DNA of 64,000 nucleotides from assembly GCA_949358305.1 (NCBI GenBank), contig OX442323.1:7192001-7256000 (forward strand), in the 5' to 3' direction. The notes beneath the pieces were generated by a model. That model ran no database searches, had not been told where the DNA came from, and saw nothing but the letters and a program-made list of their open reading frames with translations. Positions within the stretch are counted from its first letter, which is position 1; each line of letters starts with the position of its first letter. The position numbers and the translations under genes are program-made. The DNA comes from Strigamia acuminata (Eukaryota; Arthropoda; Chilopoda; Geophilomorpha; Linotaeniidae). Positions 25,096 to 47,035 of this stretch are shown here, piece by piece.

Positions 25096-28000
25096 ATGAA
25101 TCACCAAGGTAAGCAAATTCCACTTGAATTCGATACAAATATGCAAATTTCTATAAATTTATGCAAATTCGGAGCCCGAAAAATAAAAAAATGGTAATTT
25201 TATCATTTTTTACATTCAATTTCTTGTTTTTTACATTTTTTTACATTTTTAATCCTTTGCAATTACGTGATGGAATTATTTCCATTACGTAATTCGCATT
25301 CTCGACTTGTTTTACATGTAAAGGAGCAAAAAATAAAAAAAATATGGAATTTTCGTTTAACAAGATTTTAATTACAAATTTCAAGCATTTTGGTTGACCT
25401 TTTTTTTATTCAAATCGCTCATGCGGAATTAATGAGCCAACGGTCAAGTAACATCTTGAAAAGAGTCAAAAACGACAATTTATCAAGCAGGAAGTCGGGT
25501 TAACCGTATCCCATTATAAAATCACAACAAAAACGGAACTTATGGAAAAACTCATTAACTTTTCCTCACCTTTCGACTTCAAAAAAACAAAATTTAAAAA
25601 GTGAACGGGTTTGGTTCCGATCACTCTTCTTTTTATACATTTTTTTTTTTATTATTATTATTGTGCATTCCACGAACAGCAGCACTTCAATCACAACAGT
25701 GCTAAAAAGGTCCATGAACTTGAACGAAACAACATTGCCTTGAGCGCATGTTTTGCTCGTTCGCTTCACCCTTTTTTGTCTTCGGATAAAAACCTATGAA
25801 TAAATGAAATATTTGTCAGTTTTTTTATTTTATTTTTGTTTTTTATTTTATAGATATGCTTCAAAACGACTCACACGACAGCTTGGAAACTAATCGAATC
25901 CGGGATCACGAGCCACCGACGGCCCGCGCTTCCTCCTCCTCATCACCTGATCATACGATCCCCGCACCACCGTTCGGAAGAATAAGTCGCTTTTCGCGGG
26001 GATGTAATCATCATAAACATCATCGAGATAAACACGCAGCATCTGTGAGAGAATACAGAGCGAATCAACCAATTAATTCATCACTGCGGCCTAAAAAGTA
26101 ACAAAATTTACATTAAAAATCAATTAAATTTGCATTTTAATATCAAAAGAAACGATTATACATTTAATTTTAGTCGTCAAAAATGACAAAATTTTTAATT
26201 TTTATCATCAAAAATGCCAAAATTTTAATTTTAATCATCAAAAATGCCAAAATTTTAATCATCAAAAATGCCAAAATTTTAATTTTAATCATCGAAAATG
26301 CCAAAATTTTAATTTTAATCATCAAAAATGCCAAAATTTTAATTTTAATCATCAAAAATGCCAAAATTTTAATTTTAATCATCAAAAATGCCAAAATTTT
26401 AATTTTAAGCATCTAAAATGCCAAAATTTTAATTTTAATCTAGTTTTAGTCGTCGAAATATTCCGAAATTTCAAATTCAACAGCTAAAATATGCCATTTT
26501 TGACACTTCTATTTCAAATTATCATCACTTTACGTTTATAAATAACCATTTGTAAAAACGATAATAATTTTCATCACTTTCATTCGCAAACAGTACTCTT
26601 TTATGGCAATCCCTCAGCTCATTTTACGGCAAATGTCTGATCCTAATCACCGTCGTCCTATGCATGACCGAACTGGTGAACCACGACATCTTTTTAATGC
26701 AATATCAAGTAACCAAAAACAAAAATCACAAACATTTCCTAAACTTCCTAACCACCAATTCATTTCAGAGTTTTTTCTTCCTCTATTTATACCTGGGCAG
26801 CTCACTCGTAATAGTCTGCATCTACGTGTATACGATCTTCTCCCGACTCCCTCAACCCGCGACCGAGTCGCGCGAAAACCTGACGCGAGCACGCGACATC
26901 GAGACGGCGAGCACGAGCAATTTCGGGACGTTGAGAAAAGCGTACATCAAGAGGAGCAACACGACCAGAACGAGTTTCTACCTGCGAGTCGGCGCTCTGA
27001 GTAAGGTGAAAAGGCCATTTTCATTTCCCCTCGTTCCTCACCGCAAAAATCCTCTTAGTCTTCGGTCTTGCGACGCTGATTTACACGGGCCTCGAGATCT
27101 CGGTGCACACCACAGTTGACATGCCATGCGTGGACGAAATTGCTTTTGTCCATCCAATCCTGCAGTCCATCTTCACTTTCCTGCAAATGCATTTTCTTTT
27201 TGTTAATTCGCAAGTAAGTTTTTATTTTATTTTTTGTTTATTTTAATTTTTTTTTAATTTTTTGGTTTTGATTTGAGGTTGTGGTCGATGCGTCGAGTGT
27301 CGTGGCCAGATTTGGTTTTATGCATTTGGTAGCGACAAATGTGGCTGTTTGGGTGCAAATGGTCACGTTGAATGGCGCTTTGGAAGAGGCTCGAGTTTCG
27401 TTGCTTAATAGTACTGATTTGTCGTACAATGTCGTGCAAAGTATGCAAGTTGGAGGTAATGTAAATGGTGGTTTTGTTGTTGTGGATTTTTGGGGTTGGT
27501 TGGTGTTGAAATGATATTAAATTAGGTCGCCAGGAATAAATTGTAAAAAATCTGAAAAATTTGAATTTTTTTAAAGTAAAATCAAATTTTCTAAGAAATT
27601 AATTTAATTTTCAAAGGAAAAAATTGAATTTTTATAGGAAAAAATTGAATTTTTATAGGAAAAAATTGAATTTTCAGAGGAAAAAATTAAATTTTTAATA
27701 AAAAAAATTGAATTTTTAAAGAAAAAAATTAAATTTCAAAAGAAAAAATTGAATTTTCAGAGGAAAAAATTGAATTTTCAAAGAAAAAATTAAATTTTCA
27801 ATGAAAAAAATTGAATTTTCAAAGAAAAAATTAAATTTTCAAAGAAAAAATTAAATTTTCAAAGAAAAAATTAAATTTTCAAAGAAAAAATTAAATTTTC
27901 AAAGAAAAAATTAAATTTTCAAAGAAAAAATTAAATTTTCAAAGAAAAAATTAAATTTTCAAAGAAAAAATTAAATTTTCAAAGAAAAAATTAAATTTTC

Positions 28001-29159
28001 AAAGACAAAAATTAAATTTTCAAAGACAAAAATTGAATTTTCTAAAAAAATTAATTAAATTTTCTAAAAATAAAAATTGAATCATTTAAGATATTGAATT
28101 TGTTATGGAAAAATTAAATTTAAGGAAAAATTTTCTCAGTAAATTTAAATTTCATTTAAATTTTTCAAAAAAAAAAAATTCCTCACAAGAAAACATGCAA
28201 ATTGACGTTCCATTCCCATTGCAGGCGGAACCCACGACTCCATCTTAATCTCCACCCTCCGAAAAGGCAAAGTTCGAGCCCTCTACCTCTGTCTCAACCA
28301 ATCAACCCTCGGCCGAACCTGGCTGCAAGCCGTCCCCTTCCTCTACCCCTTCATCCTCCAATTCTGCCTCCTCGCCGCCGCCATTTACCTCATCATGTGT
28401 CACAACATCGGCAGACAAACCAAAACCTCCTCCTGCCCCAACCACAACTCCCGCCACGACACCTCGTCCGTCATGGAAGCCAAAGACTGTCGTTGGACCC
28501 ACAAAGGCCTCTTCGTCGGCCTCTTCGTGCTCGTCACAACCATAGTCCTCTTGGTCATCTTCTACGTAATGCAAGTCAAACCCCAACTCAACGACCGCCT
28601 CGTGTGGATCAGTCTCGGCACATCGACCGCAATTCTCGTATTCAGTCTCATTCTCTGCATCTGCGGTTTGACCGTCATTTGTAAATTAACGTCGACCGGT
28701 TCGAAACCGCAGTATTTGGATCGCTTGTTGTCCTCCATTTCCTCCTTCGTCGTCATATTTTACGGACTTTTGTGCACCATGAGTGGGGGTTCGCTTATTA
28801 CGAGTCAATACACACCTCAATCGGCACTTCTTTTCGTCTATGGCTTCCTCATCGTGCTTCATTCGGGCCTGCAGAATGCGCTTTTGTCCGAAACTGTGAG
28901 CAGAAAATGCACGTCGACGACTCAGATTCATTACAAGCCGGGACGGCAGATATTTACCGCGCTTCTTTTGTGTAATGCGTCCATGTGGTTAATCGATACA
29001 TTTCTGTCGGCAAGTCCGAGTAGTCAGGTGTATCAGTCGTTGTTTTTCGCGCCGGTTTTGTGGGGTTTTATCATTCGTATTACGCTTCCTGTCGTTGTGC
29101 TTAATCGTTTTCACGCGACGGTCATGCTGTATGAAATATGGAAACATTCGTACGGATGA
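25096..29159 (+). CDS. Otopetrin-like proton channel, gene D
   Basis: Otopetrin family. Coding exons: 25096-25108, 25854-26097, 26594-26708, 26769-27000, 27059-27213, 27278-27455, 28225-29159 (TGA), 623 residues. The short first exon (MNHQ then one base, A at -3) is chosen because its strong donor CCAAG|GTAAGC joins in frame to the next exon; a fallback start is ATG 25856. The second exon encodes a Ser/His-rich soluble N-terminus. Family segments: YGKCLILITVVLCMTELV, TSFYLRVGAL, LIYTGLEISVH, ARFGFMHLVATNVAVWV, AVPFLYPFILQFCLLAAAIY, KGLFVGLFVLVTTIVLL, ITLPVVVLNRFHATVMLYEI. The exon 26594-26708 has the same 115-nt length as its counterparts in A and C, and 27059-27213 has the 155 nt of B. Most divergent of the four. 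Like C, it lacks the KG|LF intron. Confidence 0.88.
26172..26440. repeat. 30-bp minisatellite in otopetrin D intron
   Basis: About eight copies of a 30-bp unit built on ATCATCAAAAATGCCAAAAT plus a T-rich tail. Because 30 is a multiple of three, it is open for long distances on both strands; these frames are artefacts of the repeat. Confidence 0.85.
27590..28080. repeat. 20-bp minisatellite in otopetrin D intron
   Basis: Array of a 20-bp unit, AATTAAATTTTCAAAGAAAA, very regular at 27780-28010 and degenerate on both sides. It fills most of the intron between exons 27278-27455 and 28225-29159. Confidence 0.85.
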
Positions 29160-30053
29160 TGAGTTATTTATTTATTATTCATTTTGTAACGGAAATTAAA
29201 TATTTTGTTTTTTAAGATTAGATGATGTTTTTGTCTGTTGTTTGCGTACCTGATTCGATGTTCCGGGATTAGAAATGATAAAAATATTATACACGAAAAT
29301 GCATCATTGTGTAAGCGTGGGTGGTAAATTGGTCTTTATTAAAGCGTACCGGGGAAATAGTACCTGAATTTAGTGCATTAAAAACGTATCGATACCATAC
29401 TTATCGAGTTCCGAGGAAAACGGTCATTTTCCAAATGGTTTTATTTTATATTGACAAACAAAGGTCATCTTTTTTTTAAAAAAAAATAAAATAAAATACG
29501 ACTTTACGTACAAGTCGTCATTTTGTTTTTCGAAGATTCATCCGCAGTGGCCATCTTGGGAAAAAGATTAATTTGACTTTACAACTATGAACTTTATTAT
29601 CGTTTCAGATTTGGATACAAATAATAAAGAAAAAGAAAAAGAAATTTTCGCACGACTCAAGGTGGGGCTGCTGTTTTCGCTTTAAATAAAAATAAAATAA
29701 TTTTTTTACTCTTTGTCGTATAAATAACATATAACTTAGATGACTGCATAAATTATAGCAAATTTGCATTAAAATCCACAATATAATCATTTTATACACG
29801 ATTTTACTCCACTGGCAGCTTAGGCCAAGCTAAATACTCAATTTTCATAGCTTTACTATAAGCCAAACATGGCATTAATCAAATTTAATTACTGCCATCA
29901 ATAACCGGATTCATTAATTTAACATCTACAAAACACATATAGTCTTATAGTGATAATCAATATATAAAAAATAATAATAATAAATCAATAAAAACTTGTA
30001 ATTTTTAATGCCTATCACTTTTAATAATAATAATTCCACTTACAATATAGAAA
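29160..30053. other. Convergent 3' spacer
   Basis: AT-rich spacer between the stop of otopetrin D (+ strand) and the stop of the Gln-rich gene 1 (- strand). It should hold both 3' UTRs; AATAAA or its complement occurs several times. No coding feature is supported. Confidence 0.5.
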
Positions 30054-32412
30054 TTACGCACCTGCAGCTGCAGGATCCGCAACTGTGTTGAAAGAAATAT
30101 GTTAGCCTTTTTATTAAATTAAATTTATTTCCTTTCCTAAATATCTCACCTGCAGCTTTAGCTCGTTGAGCCGCCAGAAGTTGCTCTAACTCTCCCAACA
30201 TGAGTTGCTGTTTCGTTTGTTGCAGTTGCAGGGACTGCGGCGCGACCTGTACCAACTGCGCCCCGCCCTGCTGTATCAACTGCGGCTGGCCCTGCGTTAG
30301 CAATTGCGCCGACCCCTGCTGTATCAACTGCGGCTGGCCCTGCGTTAGCAACTGCGCCGAGCCCTGCTGTAGCAACTGCGGCTGGCCCAGCTGTACCAAC
30401 TGCGGCTGGCCCTGCGTTAGCAACTGCGACCCGCCCTGCTGTAGCAACTGCGGCTGGCCCAGCTGTACCAACTGCGGCCCACCCTGCGTTAGCAACTGCG
30501 ACCCGCCCTGCTGTAGCAACTGCGGCGCGCCCTGCTGTAGGAACGCCGACCCGCCCTGCTGTAGCAACTGCGGCGCGCCCTGCTGTAGGGACTGCGACCC
30601 GCCCTGCAGTAGGGACTGCGGCTGTTGTAGTTGTTGCAATGCTGAACTCCCAAGAAGCTGCGACAGAGGGTTTTGCTGGCCCGGCTGTGCACCACCACCA
30701 AGAGACAGCAGCTGCGACAGAGGGTGCTGCTGTGCACCACCACCACCACCACCACCACCACCAAGAGACAGCAAGCTTAAAACTGTTCCCAAAAGTTGAG
30801 TCACCAATTGCAAAGGCAGCTGCAGAATACCAAGAATCCCCCCGAGCCCGCCGCCGCCGCCAAGTCCTGGTATTAAACCTGTAAGCCCTCCCAATAAACC
30901 CCCGGCACCGCCGCCGCCATCAAGACCTGGTACTAATCCGCTAAGTCCACCCAATAAACCCCCGGCACCGCCGCCGCCAGTAAGCCCGCCCAGTAAACCT
31001 CCGGCACCGCCGCCGCCAGTAAGCCCACCCAGTAAACCCCCGGCACCGCCGCCGCCAGTAAGCCCACCTAATAAACCGCCGGCACCACCGCCACCACCTG
31101 CAAAAGAAAGAAATTAATTTTATATTCCTCGCTCTTACGTGTCGCTGTGGAAACCAACGTATATACTGGTGTTATGAATCTCCTAACCAATGGGAGTATT
31201 TCAAGTACTTTTCGGAATAGAGTTTAGGAACATGTTACAACAATTACAACAACTCCAACAACTGCAATCATGGAAGATCATTTGGAAATGACCACAACAC
31301 AGAAAGGCAAACCCAAGTTGTGTTTACTTGGCTTTGCATACATTGTCGAAAGGCATAAGCCAGATCGCATATACTGGAAGTGCGAAGAATGAAAGAAACC
31401 ATGTGGTGGACGAATTACCACTCATGTGAACATTAACACACCAGAAATCAGAATTGCGCCCTCGGACCATACACATGAGCCCGATCCAACGTGCCATGCT
31501 GTTATCCAGGTAACGAGGCTTTGCGGTGTAAAGCGATGGAAAGCCTTCCCAAGTCATTAGATCTGCAGTTGCACCTGAAGATGCAATTGTCCGTGCGGCA
31601 CTACCTTCACGTCATGCAATGGCACAAGCTGTGCTGCGTGCTAGGAGACTGGTGATGCCAAAGGATCCATTAACATTTAGTGATTTGAGTAGTGCGTCTC
31701 TTGAACTGGGTTACCGAGGCTTTGAAGGTCCGTGCGGTGCAAAGCCTTCCCAAGTCATTAGATCTGCACTTGCACCTGAAGATGCAATTGTCCGTGCGGC
31801 ACTACCTTCACGTCATGCAATGGCACAAACTGTGCTGTGTGCTACCGTAGGAGACTGCTGATGCCAAAGGATTCATTAACATTTAGTGATTTGAGTAGTG
31901 CATCTCTTGAACCTTTTCAGAACACTCTTAAAGGAGAGCGGTTCATGCATATGTTGACAACTAATTGCGGATCCCGAATGTTCATGTTTACCACGAAAAT
32001 GAACCTCCGGCACCTCTCAAAGGCTGAGAGTATGCTTGGCGATGGTACCTTTAAAGTAGTGCCAGACTTATTTACACAGCAAATACAAGTGATCGCTATT
32101 TTCTGCGTCGCTGTTATAGGCCTCCTTCATTTCCTCGACCATAAATGCTCTTATTGAGGGCGAATGGAAAGCCAATCTGTGTGATTAGAGCGCACTGAAG
32201 GAATGAACATTCTGTGCTGTTTCGGTGGAGTGACATATATCGTTACATTTCAGTACGATGTTAGGTTTTTTCCTACTTTTCAGAGCATTTACGCTAAGTT
32301 TAATTAATTTTATCGTTAAAATCTTACCTTGCGCATTAACAAGTGCATTCTGAGCATCGTAGCTGCGTAGTATTGACATTAACAATACACTTGTTAAGTA
32401 AATATTGTTCAT
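30054..32412 (-). CDS. Secreted Gly/Gln-rich repeat protein, gene 1
   Basis: Three exons: 32412-32328, 31097-30150, 30082-30054, all joined in phase 1, 353 residues. Exon 1 encodes a hydrophobic signal peptide (YLTSVLLMSIL, then SYDAQ). Exon 2 starts with Gly-rich repeats of GGGGAGGLLGGLT (about five copies), then GLIPGLGGGG and a leucine-rich stretch, then a Gln-rich region of about 10-residue repeats such as QLLTQGQPQLIQQG, ending LLAAQRAKAA. Exon 3 encodes VADPAAAGA and the stop. No known domain is recognised; an extracellular matrix, cuticle, silk or secretion protein is possible but unproven. It has a smaller sister at 33427-34056 with the same architecture and a 29-nt last exon. The exon 1-2 intron holds a decayed MULE fragment. 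Confidence 0.75.
31251..32170 (+). mobile_element. Degenerate FLYWCH/MULE-type transposon fragment
   Basis: The + strand encodes a FLYWCH-type zinc finger: GKPKLCLLGFAYIVERHK, then RIYWKCEE, a premature TGA at 31390, KKPCGGRITTHV and SDHTHEPDPTCH, so Cys/Cys/His/His ligands are present. After an internally duplicated block (AALPSRHAMAQ and MPKDPLTFSDLSSASLE occur twice, near 31595 and 31795) a different frame reads LKGERFMHML, MNLRHLSKAESMLGDGTFKV and PDLFTQQIQVI, typical of the start of MULE transposases in FLYWCH-containing elements. The rest of the transposase is missing. It lies antisense inside the first intron of the Gly/Gln-rich gene 1. Inactive. Confidence 0.75.
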
Positions 32413-32640
32413 TTTGTACAATTTGGTGGTACTTTAGAACAGGTGTTGACTCGAGGTGTGCTTTCTATTGTTTAGAATGCACATTTATTGCGACATAATA
32501 GAATATTAATGTGTTTAATTAACCAATTTCGTGTTTGTTATTACGCAATAAGGAACTCACGATGAATAAACGAATTTTAGTTGCAATTTTTTTTTAAACC
32601 CAGATTTATTTCTCAAGAAATTAATTCAAATAAACAATAG
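32413..32640 (-). repeat. Duplicated promoter/3' UTR block, copy 1
   Basis: Upstream of Gln-rich gene 1 and downstream of the truncated Hip copy. It shares long near-identical runs with 34057-34270, including AATTTCGTGTTTGTTATTAC followed by GCAATAAGGA and GATGAATAAACGAATTTT, plus AGGTGTTGACTCG close to the gene start. It contains both the putative promoter of the Gln-rich gene and the 3' flank of the Hip copy. Confidence 0.85.
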
Positions 32641-32912
32641 AAAATCAAATTTAACTCAAAACTTGCTTAAACTGATTTAAAGTGAAAAAAAAAGTTTTTC
32701 TTTTCCTTTCAATCATTTTCCTGCATTTCAATTCAAACTGGTAAACCAGGAGCCGAGCCCAGCTTTCCAGCCAATTTGTGTATGACAGAGACCACTTTGG
32801 CATTGTTTAGACGCTTGGCAAAATCGACCAGACTCGATCCGATGTCTTTGAAAGCGGCAACGACACCCGGATCCTGTATATCACAACCAACACAAAATAA
32901 GATACATGACGT

Positions 32913-33009
32913 TATCGTATTACTGCATTTCTTCGATTCTAAGACAAACCCCGTTTTCAGACATTTTATATTAGAAAAAAAGTGCGTCTTAGAATCAAAG
33001 AAATACGAT
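32913..33009. mobile_element. Palindromic MITE, copy without hAT insertion
   Basis: Ends ATCGTATTACTGCATTTCTT and, inverted, ATCGTATTTCTTTGATTCTA, both continuing to TCTAAGAC. It lies in the intron between the last two exons of the truncated Hip copy, at the same position as the element at 34847-35095 in Hip, so it was present before the duplication. Confidence 0.7.
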
Positions 33010-33230
33010 ATACATCGCTTGAAATATTTACCTGAAACAATGCCATGATTTCTGGGTCCTTAAAAATGGCAAGCATATTAGGCTTGCCGCTTATTCCGCC
33101 GCTCTCACCTTCATTCTGTTGATCCTGAGATTTGTAAATGTTTACAATTTAATGTCACATTGTGTGGCAAACTCAATCACCTTTCTTGAATCTTCTAATT
33201 GCTCTTCGAGCAACTTCCGAACACGTTCCT

Positions 33231-33365
33231 GTTGATCTCTTAACTGTTGATCTCTTAACTGTTGATCTCTTAACTGTTGATCTCTTAACTGTTGATCTCT
33301 TAACTGTTGATCTCTTAACTGTTGATCTCTTAACTGTTGATCTCTTAACTGTTGATCTCTTAATC
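33231..33365. repeat. 15-bp coding minisatellite (LRDQQ repeat)
   Basis: Eight perfect units of GTTGATCTCTTAACT plus a variant ninth, on the + strand; on the - strand they read LRDQQ in the frame of the truncated Hip copy. Hip has a single KRLKDQQ at this place (in exon 35411-35292). Perfect identity shows recent expansion or homogenisation. Confidence 0.95.
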
Positions 33366-33426
33366 TCTTTTCTACAAATATAATAATTAAATAAAAATAA
33401 TAATACTAATTTCACTTGTAGTTATT

Positions 33427-34056
33427 TTACAAACCTGAAACTGCAGCATCCACAGCTTATGTAAACAAAATAATAAATTTGATAAAATGTATAGAATTTT
33501 ATTTCGTCTCACAGCATTTCTCACCTCGAGCTTTAGCAGCTCGTTGGGCCATAAGAAATCCTCCTAACTGTGAGAGTTGCTGTTGTAATTGTAGTAATTG
33601 CAGCATTTGAGGACTGTTTGACGCCATTTGGGACTGCGGCATTTGAGGACTGTTTGATGCCATTTGGTACTGCGGCTGAGTTGGCTGTTCCGGACGAATT
33701 TGCTGGGCGTGTGAACTGCCCAAAGCTGCCATCAAAAGTTGAGCCAACTGTTGCAAAGGCACCTGAAATGATTCCGTGATCCCTGGAAGCGAAGCTTGCT
33801 GGTTTTGGTTTTGATTTTGCAATCCACCACCATGTGATCCGACGAGTGGCAACTGGTCGAATAACGACGAGAATAAATTGCCAACTAAACATCACATGCA
33901 AACAACAACAACAACAAATTATTTTATATTCTTCTAATTTTATCTAGTTAGTATTTTACCTAGTGGAAGATTATCGATTGGAAGAATCTGGGCATCGCAG
34001 CTGCTTAGTATTGACATTAGCAATAGGCCTAAACATGTAAAGTAAATCGTTTTCAT
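33427..34056 (-). CDS. Secreted Gln-rich protein, gene 2
   Basis: Three exons: 34056-33960, 33884-33525, 33455-33427, phase 1 throughout, 161 residues. Exon 1 encodes a signal peptide (YFTCLGLLLMSIL, then SSCDAQ) close to that of gene 1. Exon 2 encodes a Gln/Asn-rich protein with NQNQNQQAS, a repeated QMASNSPQM motif and a C-terminal GGFLMAQRAAKAR like gene 1 LLAAQRAKAA. The last exon (29 nt, as in gene 1) encodes VDAAVSGL and a TAA. It lacks the Gly-rich half of gene 1. No known domain. Function unknown; secreted by inference from the signal peptide. The last exon contains CAG|GTTTGT, a possible alternative donor into the Hip-like exons downstream. Confidence 0.75.
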
Positions 34057-34270
34057 TTGGTTCGTTGTAATTTAGACTAGGTGTTGACTCGTGGTGCTCT
34101 CCGTTGATTAGAATGCACTTTTATTATGTAGGACGTAATATAGTTTTAATTAACCAATTTCGTGTTTGTTATTACGCAATAAGGAGCTCAGAATGAATAA
34201 ACGAATTTTTAGTGCAAACTTTTTTTTTTTATTTTAAATCCAGGTTAATTTCTCAACAAATTAATTCAAA
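34057..34270 (-). repeat. Duplicated promoter/3' UTR block, copy 2
   Basis: Counterpart of 32413-32640, lying between Hip's last exon and Gln-rich gene 2. The same order (Hip 3' end, this block, Gln-rich signal-peptide exon) in both places defines a tandem segmental duplication. Confidence 0.85.
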
Positions 34271-34628
34271 CAAACAATGGGAAATCAAACTTAACTCAAA
34301 AGTTGCTTCAACTGCCATCAATTTGTGATTTAAAGTGAAAATAAAAAATGATTTGGCAAAGTGAAAAATAAATTCTTTTAAGAAATGAGGAAAAATTGTT
34401 GCAAATCTAAAATAAAAATAAAATAATAACAATAATAACATAGCACCTATTTCATAAACAATCGATCAATTTCAATATGAAAAAAAAAATTGCCAACTTA
34501 TTCTACATTTTTTCCCCTTTCTAAAATAATATTTATAACTCTTTATTATTAGTATTATTTTTATATAAAAAAACAAAACAAAAAAAAGATTTTTCTTTTC
34601 CCTTTCAATCATTTTCCTGCAATTCAAT

Positions 34629-46574
<11,946 letters not shown>

Positions 46575-47035
46575 CTTCGATCAGTTCTAAAATTTGAGAT
46601 AAATTTGTTGATTAAAATTGACTGAAAATCTTTGTTCTCTAATATAGGCTTAATTTTTAATACGAAATTCAGTCGAGGACAAAGCGCAAATCACATACCA
46701 ATTCGTTGAATTAAAAAATGGAAGTTGTGGCACGATCGGTGTTGTTAATACCAAAAAGAAAGCAATTTCTGTAAGGATTTGTGCGCCTTGGATTCCCACT
46801 CCACGCCAAGAACAAAAGTGCGCAAATGGCGGCGCTGTAATAGCCTGAGCGAACTCTAAAAGGTGGTGTCATTCAACACCCACAACGGATACTTCCGTTT
46901 CCGTGACAAAATACACAATTTTTTTCAAGAAAAAAAATTTATACGGGACTACATAAGTGTATTTAATGCAAATCTTTAATTATATAGTGTCTAAAGCATT
47001 ATAAAATCTCGCTGTAACGAAATAACCAATCGGCA
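46575..47035. promoter_or_regulatory. Head-to-head promoter region of Hip and XPNPEP3
   Basis: 461 bp separate the divergent start codons. The middle (about 46720-46915) is the least AT-rich part and contains several CG dinucleotides. No TATA box is convincing. Divergent housekeeping genes at this distance often share a promoter; this is inferred from layout only. Confidence 0.5.

Larger units (their letters stand above)
32733..33371 (-). pseudogene. 5'-truncated tandem copy of Hip C-terminal exons (possibly part of a chimeric gene)
   Basis: Three exons with intact splice sites: 33371-33181, 33124-33032, 32873-32733 (TGA). They match the last three exons of Hip: a charged segment (KRLRDQQ repeated, then ERVRKLLEEQ), a short segment with AIFKDPEIMALFQ against Hip AIFNDPEIMVAFQ, and the DP/STI1-type end with DPGVVAAFKDIGSS against DPDVAAAFQDISSN. 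All three exons are open with no frameshift (about 140 codons). TPR exons and a promoter are absent, and the copy starts in the middle of the parental exon. Normally this would be a pseudogene, but the first exon's acceptor (TTTGTAG) and phase 1 would fit splicing from the Gln-rich gene 2 directly upstream. Expressed status unknown. Confidence 0.75.

Noticed and set aside
26170-26416. Frames with repeated KILAFLMI or NAKILILI motifs
   Set aside because: Product of a 30-bp minisatellite open on both strands; inside an intron.
30200-30799. 199-residue Cys-rich frame on the + strand resembling a secreted Cys-repeat protein
   Set aside because: It is the exact antisense of the CTG/CAG/CAA repeats of the Gln-rich gene, whose own model has a signal peptide, splice sites and matching phases; Cys periodicity follows from the repeat.
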